From NCBI GenBank assembly GCA_039714735.1, contig JBDLIT010000071.1, forward strand, positions 1-20,735: 20,735 nt of DNA, given 5' to 3'. The translations under genes and the position numbers were made by a program. This document shows positions 15,249 to 20,735 of this stretch, in pieces; position 1 is the first letter of the stretch, and each line of letters begins with the position of its first letter. Below the pieces are notes generated by a model that saw only the letters and a program-made list of their open reading frames with translations, was not told the origin of the DNA and made no database searches. The DNA comes from JASJBU01 sp039714735. GTDB lineage: Bacteria > Pseudomonadota > Gammaproteobacteria > Chromatiales > Chromatiaceae.

Positions 15249-18200
15249 CTAACAATGAATTGCCATCACGTCACAAGCAGACTCTATACTGTCAAGTTCA
15301 GCACCGTATAGGTCTCGGATGATCTTCTCTGCATCGCTGGATAGCTTCGAATCGATACCCATCGTCGAGTTAAGCAGGTTTCCGAGTTTCATCATGGCAG
15401 CTGCTCCGGTGCAGCGATCTCCAATCTTCAGTGATATTACGAGCGATGTGAATAGGCTGTTGATTGCGACATTTAGGTCTTCCTTATCAGCCTCTCTTTT
15501 ATTGTACTTTTCCGCCTTGAACCATCCAAGCAGAAGCTCCGCTTTCGCTAACAGTTTCTTATCTTTCATTTCTCTGCATTTGTTTCTCACTTCTTCCAGA
15601 TCTTCCTCGGCCCCATCGTATTCTTTGTTTTCCTTTTTAATCAAGGCAAGACCTATCTGTGCGACGATCTCGCCGCGTTGGTAGTTGGAGGAACGCTGCA
15701 TATCCCTGCTTTGCATAAGATTGTCTGTTGCGGTTTTCAGATTCCCAGTGTTGATCGCCAACATCCCACGTTGGGCTAGAGTTGCTGCGACACCTCGCCG
15801 ATCACCAGCGCTCTGTTGGATCTCCAGGCTTTCATCAAACAATTCATCTGCTTTAGCGGTTTTTCCGCGCAATACCTTTATGCTGGCCTGTGCGTGTTTG
15901 ACGATGCCGAGGCCAATCCGGTAGTTGCCTTTGCTCCAATATTTTTTACTATCCTCATAATAGGACTCCGCATTCTTCCAATCACCCCTATTCTGCGCCA
16001 GACGTCCCATCTCGTAATACGTTGCCGCGATACCTCTCATATCTACCGGCAGGCTTTTACGCATGTTGAGTGTCTTCTTATATATCCAATCGGCTTCGTA
16101 GAAGTTCCCTTCGTCATGTGCCAGCCGCCCGAGCTCGTGATAAAGTTGCGCGATACCCGTATCGCTTTCTCTACTATCTTTTTGATCTCGTCCCTTTTTT
16201 CGAAGCTCCAGGCTCTTTTCATAATATTCTCTCGCACTTTCGAAATCTCCTTTATCATGGCTCAGTCTTCCCAGGCCGTGATAAGAGCGAGCGATACCGA
16301 ACTGATTTTCATCCTCTTCGTTGATCTCCAAGCTGTTGTGGTAGTGTTTTTCTGCTGAGTCATAATCACCCTGGTTCTGCTCAATACTGGCAATGTCGTA
16401 AAGCAGAGCAGCCGTGTCCGACCTGTCTCCTTGCACTTCGTTACCGGCACACTGCCTACAGATATTGATCACAGACCTGAGCAAAGACCGCCCTTCGAAC
16501 TCAAGCCCTCGCTGTTTGGCGTGTTTGGCAATCTCATAGGCGACATCGACTAAATTACTGGTGCCAGATCCCATCTGAGAGTTGGCTCCATGTGGCCCGC
16601 CGCTCTTGGCCCGCGTAACGACGGCAAATATATTGACTGCCGACTCGCCTTGATTTAGCACAGTGCGGAGTCGGTCCTCAGCCCTTTCGTCACCTGAGTA
16701 GATGTTGATCAGCCGCCTGTCGATCTCATGCTGGACATTTTCCTCTATCTCTTCTTGGAAAGCGTAATCATGCACTGACTTATCCCAGTAGAAACGCTGG
16801 GTCTTCCCATCGAACCGGATCAAGTTGGCGGTGATCAGCGCCTGTCGTGCTTCGTTATTATCTGCCATGTCCAGAGCGCCTTGTATCGCAGTCCAGCTAT
16901 GTTTGGAGATACTCTGGGCCGGAAAGAGTTTCAGACAACGAAACACATTCCTTGCATTGGCATCCAGTTTTTCCACCGCACTGCCAACCAGCGTGTGAAT
17001 CAAGTCCGCAATTGGGCCGCTATGGTCACGCAATTGTTTGGTGACCTCTTCGACAAATTGAGAATGAGCTAGCCCAACGGCTCTGGTGATAATCTCTGGA
17101 TAACCATTACTTAGATCGGCTATGTTCCAGGCGAGTTTTTTGTCATCGGCGATGTACTCAGTCTTCGGATGATCCCGAGCAATCAACCTGGTGAGGTCTC
17201 TTGCCTCTTCAGATTCAAGTGGTGTCAAATTGATATCGTTAATCATGCCATTCTGAAAGCTGACATTTTGAGGAAGGTTCTCGCGCGTCGTTATGATACA
17301 GTGCGATTTTTTAGCATGGTCGAGGAAGAAGCAGATCAATTCTTTAAATGCATTTGGGTTACACTCAGTGAACGCGTCCATTTCCAATAAAACGAATAGA
17401 AATTCACTTTCCTCAAGCAGGTGCTTCAATTGAAGCCTACGGTCCGCATCTGGATTTTTTTCCAACCCCAGTCTTTTATCAATATCCAACTGTTCAGCGA
17501 GATTGTTGAAAATTGAGGTGGCATTGACTGATTCGGCTTCCGATTTGAGTGGTAAGCCGTTATACACTACGACTCCGCCGGTAAAACGCCAGAAATTGAG
17601 GTAAGCTGCTTCAATCGCAAGTTCCCGTTTGCCGACACCGGGCAGACCTGAGATCAATGTCACACGTCTGTTGTCGATCTTGCTGGCGATTCGGACGAGC
17701 AGTTCGCCCCGACCCACGAAATGAGGAGAGCCGGTTGGAAGCCTCTTAACTGCCTCCCCTTCATCCAGATAGGGAGTTTTCACCGCGAGCTGTGGACTCA
17801 GTATGGCACCTTCCATACCATACATTACTGGCTTGGTAGAGGGGAAAGCGCGTTTGATCACGTCCGATAGGTCTGCTCCATGGGAGAGACGGGCGTAGAA
17901 ATCAGCCCAGGAACTTGCATCAAGATCGGTCCGCTGCTGGGAATGGGTGATGACCACTGATCTAAGTCGTGGGGTAAGCAGGGATTCAAAGTCAGGGTCG
18001 GTATTGTCAAGCCTACCTAGGATTCGACAGACCACGAGCGGGAGAAGAGTGTCAATGCTTTCAAGATCCTGGATCAGTTCACCGAAACTTACCCTTTCCT
18101 CGCTACCGTTATCATTCTGAAACACTAGGCCTTTTGACCATTGCATGGCGGAGAAATGAACGACATGGGGGAAGGTGTCCGTGCTGGCCATCTCACGAAG

Positions 18201-18914
18201 AACGTCTATCAATTTGTTTCGGGTAGAGGGGCGTAATCGCAATAAGGCAACCGGCGATTTCCGCTGCTTCACAGCAGTGACAAGAGTCATCCACTCCGTC
18301 CGCAAGTCAAAGTGATGCAGGACCTTGTTAACCATTGTATCAGATGAAGTCATAGGGCGGGGGAAGACGCATAATATGCGCAGACGATCGTGTAACTCAC
18401 TGGATTCCGGAAATGGCTGAGGTGCGTAACTAAATTGCGTGATGAGCTTGTTGCAGATGGTCTTCAGTTTCACGTTGACCTCTGCCGCATTATTTAACAG
18501 GGAGAGCGCTGTCGGTTTTTTCTCATAGCTCATCAGCTCGTGCAACCAGTCGTATAACTCCCAGCTCGATTCCTCCACCAGTAAAGGAATAATAGGAATG
18601 CCCTCTTCTTCGTGTTTTTTAAGCAAAATTGGGATCTCCTCATCCCGAATGAACTCGGTTTTCAGGAAATCGGGAGAGATTAACAACAACGCGGCTTGAG
18701 CTGATTTCAGGGCCTTCTTGAGTTGTTCTTTCCAATTACTTCCCATGTCAAGACACACATCGGACCATGGCTCCAAGGCTCCCGACTGCGATAACGACTG
18801 CAAATAATTCATTACCTTGAACATCCATTCTTCGTCTTTACTGCTGTAAACGATGAAGACCCGAGGGATTGCACCTGATTTTTCCATTTGAAACGTCCCG
18901 ACAGATTTTTCCAT
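15249..18914 (-). CDS. TIR / CHAT-fold / NB-ARC-like STAND / TPR protein
   Basis: This is a 1221-residue NLR-like protein. Residues 17-160 are a TIR domain (RVFIVYSSKDEEW; LLLISPDFLKTEFIRDEE with likely NADase Glu92). Residues 175-370 follow the CHAT caspase-like layout (LRILCVFPRP, PHVVHFSAMQ, LVFQNDNG, PLVVCRILG), but Met257 and Leu299 stand where the His-Cys dyad should be. Residues 395-640 are a STAND ATPase (FVGRGELL, GLPGVGKRE at 423-431, CIITTREN), with Arg430 replacing the usual Thr/Ser. A winged-helix-like part (645-740) and at least seven TPRs (835-1115; GLGRLSHDKGDFESAREYY and relatives) follow. Expected role: TPRs sense a trigger, the ATPase module oligomerises, TIR depletes NAD+. 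Start may be 18914 or the ATG at 18887. Function is inferred. Confidence 0.85.
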   Translation of the reverse strand: MEKSVGTFQMEKSGAIPRVFIVYSSKDEEWMFKVMNYLQSLSQSGALEPWSDVCLDMGSNWKEQLKKALKSAQAALLLISPDFLKTEFIRDEEIPILLKKHEEEGIPIIPLLVEESSWELYDWLHELMSYEKKPTALSLLNNAAEVNVKLKTICNKLITQFSYAPQPFPESSELHDRLRILCVFPRPMTSSDTMVNKVLHHFDLRTEWMTLVTAVKQRKSPVALLRLRPSTRNKLIDVLREMASTDTFPHVVHFSAMQWSKGLVFQNDNGSEERVSFGELIQDLESIDTLLPLVVCRILGRLDNTDPDFESLLTPRLRSVVITHSQQRTDLDASSWADFYARLSHGADLSDVIKRAFPSTKPVMYGMEGAILSPQLAVKTPYLDEGEAVKRLPTGSPHFVGRGELLVRIASKIDNRRVTLISGLPGVGKRELAIEAAYLNFWRFTGGVVVYNGLPLKSEAESVNATSIFNNLAEQLDIDKRLGLEKNPDADRRLQLKHLLEESEFLFVLLEMDAFTECNPNAFKELICFFLDHAKKSHCIITTRENLPQNVSFQNGMINDINLTPLESEEARDLTRLIARDHPKTEYIADDKKLAWNIADLSNGYPEIITRAVGLAHSQFVEEVTKQLRDHSGPIADLIHTLVGSAVEKLDANARNVFRCLKLFPAQSISKHSWTAIQGALDMADNNEARQALITANLIRFDGKTQRFYWDKSVHDYAFQEEIEENVQHEIDRRLINIYSGDERAEDRLRTVLNQGESAVNIFAVVTRAKSGGPHGANSQMGSGTSNLVDVAYEIAKHAKQRGLEFEGRSLLRSVINICRQCAGNEVQGDRSDTAALLYDIASIEQNQGDYDSAEKHYHNSLEINEEDENQFGIARSYHGLGRLSHDKGDFESAREYYEKSLELRKKGRDQKDSRESDTGIAQLYHELGRLAHDEGNFYEADWIYKKTLNMRKSLPVDMRGIAATYYEMGRLAQNRGDWKNAESYYEDSKKYWSKGNYRIGLGIVKHAQASIKVLRGKTAKADELFDESLEIQQSAGDRRGVAATLAQRGMLAINTGNLKTATDNLMQSRDMQRSSNYQRGEIVAQIGLALIKKENKEYDGAEEDLEEVRNKCREMKDKKLLAKAELLLGWFKAEKYNKREADKEDLNVAINSLFTSLVISLKIGDRCTGAAAMMKLGNLLNSTMGIDSKLSSDAEKIIRDLYGAELDSIESACDVMAIHC

Positions 18915-19406
18915 AAAATGTCTAATCCGAAACTGATATTAACAACACAATTGTCACCACATCGCCCGACAACATTCTCCGTTCAAGACGCTCTGGACTC
19001 GAGCTCAGTGCTGTTGAAGGGCGAACATGTGGAAATCTAATCAGTTATCAAATGCAGTTCCAACCTAGAAAATAAAAAGAATTTAATTATTACTCAATTT
19101 TCAAATGTATGGATACAGCAAAACCATCAAGTAAAAATGACTTGTATCAATTGACCGAGATATTCTGACCTGTCAACCGCTAATTCGACTGACTTTGTTT
19201 ATTCAAGTTACGTTGGCTAAGGATACATCCGGTTATTACTTCAAACTTTCCAATCCGGTGCCCCTTGTTACCTTGATCACCAATGGAAATGCAGAGCTGG
19301 TTTTGTCGTCACCAGATATGGATTTCCATCAGTGATATGGAGTCTAGGCTCCTCCACCCTAACTGTCCTACGGAGAGGTGATATAGGTTATTAAGTATTC
19401 TGACAA
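18915..19406. other. AT-rich intergenic region, no confident gene
   Basis: This 492-base gap separates the TIR-STAND start from the glycogen synthase stop. Bases 19070-19150 are notably AT-rich, unlike the flanking genes. A plus-strand frame stays open for 64 codons (19141-19335), with peptide blocks GYYFKLSNPVPLVTLITN and ELVLSSPDM, but it has no convincing start or ribosome site and may be the tail of a lost gene. I could not identify a convincing promoter for the TIR gene or an intrinsic terminator for the glycogen synthase. Confidence 0.4.
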
Positions 19407-20735
19407 TCAGGCTCGGATCATCTCGTAGATGTTCATGTAATCACCGCCAGGGTGGTTCCATGACAGGTCTCCATTCATGCCGTTTTGCCGTAGCTGGCGG
19501 AAATACTCCGGGTAGCGGTACCAGAGGCCAATGCCGCGGCTCAGGGCCGATTCCAGCCCTTCAGTGGTCAGGTCATTGAATACATAGCCGTTGCGCCGCT
19601 CGAAGGGCACCTCCGAGTAGTTGGCGTCGAACACGGTATCCGCCAGACCGCCGGTGTTGCGCACCACCGGCACCGTGCCGTAGCGCATCGCGATCATTTG
19701 AGTCAGGCCGCAGGGTTCGTAGACGCTGGGGATCACCAGCATGTCGGCGCCGGCATAGATCAGATGCGCCAGCTCCTCGTCGTAGCCGATCTCCAGATGG
19801 CAGTCGGGATTGTCATTCAGGTAGTGCTTGAGTCCCCAGAACGCGGCATTCAACTCCTCCTCTGCGGCGGAGCCCAACAACACGAACTGGGCGTGGTTGG
19901 CCAGGGAGTAAAAGGCCGCATGGCGGATCAGATCGGCGCCTTTCTGCCGGTCCAGCCGGCTGACCACGGCGACGATGGGTTTGAATGCGTCCTGGATCAG
20001 CAACCGCTGGCGCAGGGCCTTCTTGTTCTTGACCTTGTTGTTCAGATCATCAGCAGAATAATTAGCGGCGATATGCGCGTCGGTCTGCGGGTTCCAGACG
20101 TTGTAATCGACCCCGTTGAGCACCCCGCCCACCTTGGCGTTGTTTTGGTTGAGGGTGTCCTGCAGGCCTTCCCCCAACTCACTGTGGCGGATCTCCTCCG
20201 AGTAGCGGGGTGATACAGTTGTAGTGAAATTTGAGTAGACGATACCGCCTTTCATCAGGTTGATCGCGTTCGCGTGGGTATGGTCCTGCAGCCGCTCCGG
20301 CGTCAGCATGGCGGCCGGGTCAAGTCCCGCCTGGCGCAGGATGTGTTCGCCGGTGACTCCCTGGTGGCCGACATTGTGCAGGGTGTAACAGGCCCGAGGG
20401 TGAGTCATCCCGAGTTCGTTGTAGATCTCGTACAGCAGCACCGGCACCAGGCCGGTCTGCCAGTCGTGGCAGTGGATGATGTCGGGATTTTTACCGCTCT
20501 TGAGCAGGAATTCCAGGGTGGCGCGGGAGAAGAAGGCGAAGCGCTCTGCGTCGTCGCTCTCACCATAGAAGCGCCCGCGGTCGAAGAAACTCTCGGTGGA
20601 GTTCGGCTTGATGAAGAAACACTTCAGGTCATCGACGATGCCGAAATAGACGTCGCAGTGGATCGATATGTCATGGAAGGGCACCCAGAGATCGGCATGG
20701 GATTTCTGCAGGTCATAGATCTTGTCGTACTTCAT
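19407..20735 (-). CDS. glgA: glycogen synthase (ADP-glucose type), 5' end outside the window
   Basis: These are 442 C-terminal residues of a GT5 glycosyltransferase (family length about 480-500). Visible marks are the acceptor-side CHDWQTGLVPVLL, the LHNVGHQG segment, GGVLNGVDYNVWNP, the nucleotide-sugar motif VSRLDRQKGADLI, and the catalytic SVYEPCGLTQMIAMRYG followed by VVRNTGGLADTV. It transfers glucose from ADP-glucose to the non-reducing end of glycogen in the cytosol. The N-terminal K-x-G-G-L ADP-glucose motif lies beyond the right edge, and the Met codon at the window edge is probably internal. It is followed by a 492-base AT-rich gap, so it is not obviously in an operon with the TIR gene. 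Confidence 0.93.
   Translation of the reverse strand: MKYDKIYDLQKSHADLWVPFHDISIHCDVYFGIVDDLKCFFIKPNSTESFFDRGRFYGESDDAERFAFFSRATLEFLLKSGKNPDIIHCHDWQTGLVPVLLYEIYNELGMTHPRACYTLHNVGHQGVTGEHILRQAGLDPAAMLTPERLQDHTHANAINLMKGGIVYSNFTTTVSPRYSEEIRHSELGEGLQDTLNQNNAKVGGVLNGVDYNVWNPQTDAHIAANYSADDLNNKVKNKKALRQRLLIQDAFKPIVAVVSRLDRQKGADLIRHAAFYSLANHAQFVLLGSAAEEELNAAFWGLKHYLNDNPDCHLEIGYDEELAHLIYAGADMLVIPSVYEPCGLTQMIAMRYGTVPVVRNTGGLADTVFDANYSEVPFERRNGYVFNDLTTEGLESALSRGIGLWYRYPEYFRQLRQNGMNGDLSWNHPGGDYMNIYEMIRA

Noticed and set aside
15319..16358. Several plus-strand ORFs antisense to the TPR region
   Set aside because: All lie opposite the clear TPR repeats of the TIR protein and show no domain or ribosome site.
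1..20735. CRISPR arrays, tRNA/rRNA genes, integrase or attachment sites
   Set aside because: I looked for regularly spaced repeats, tRNA-like cloverleaf ends and recombinase genes and saw none, apart from the RAYT and its REP repeats.

Overview
The window looks like chromosomal DNA of a gammaproteobacterium. It carries mutS, yajQ, a dsbC-type isomerase and a glycogen synthase, with moderately GC-rich genes and clear Shine-Dalgarno sites. A sulfur-oxidising, Chromatiales-like host is my guess from the gene mix and is not proven. No tRNA, rRNA or CRISPR array was seen.

Layout. Left third (1-5100): a doubtful small Cys-containing ORF; a leftward CBS-domain gene plus ArsB/NhaD-type transporter pair; a rightward OFA-type MFS transporter with a recognisable promoter; then a REP-associated tyrosine transposase (RAYT) flanked by three GTAG-headed REP-like repeats, followed by the wreck of a type IIG-like DNA methyltransferase. 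Middle (5100-12000), mostly core functions: yajQ and a DsbC-like periplasmic isomerase, ended by a strong terminator; a PP2C phosphatase and FHA protein pair; a convergent response regulator with an unassigned output region; and mutS.

Right third (12000-19000), accessory and defence-flavoured: a small SSTAIETG-motif protein converging on and overlapping a Fic enzyme; a patatin-like lipoprotein translationally coupled to fic; a KAP P-loop NTPase pseudogene with an internal deletion, a frameshift and a nonsense codon; and an intact 1221-residue TIR / CHAT-fold / NB-ARC-like / TPR protein. The right edge holds the 3' part of an ADP-glucose glycogen synthase gene.

The strongest candidate for something undescribed is the 1221-residue protein. 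Its TIR domain keeps the likely NADase glutamate. The middle region has the CHAT protease layout, but both catalytic dyad positions appear to be replaced (His to Met, Cys to Leu). The STAND ATPase P-loop ends in GKR instead of GKT/S. This suggests an NLR-like immune sensor in which a dead protease fold serves as scaffold or bait and TIR is the effector. A second candidate is the Fic locus, whose Fic protein lacks an obvious internal inhibitory helix while a convergent small protein carries a near-match to the Fic inhibitory motif. Two broken genes of defence-associated families (methyltransferase and KAP), each with an internal deletion, suggest repeated gain and decay of defence genes here.
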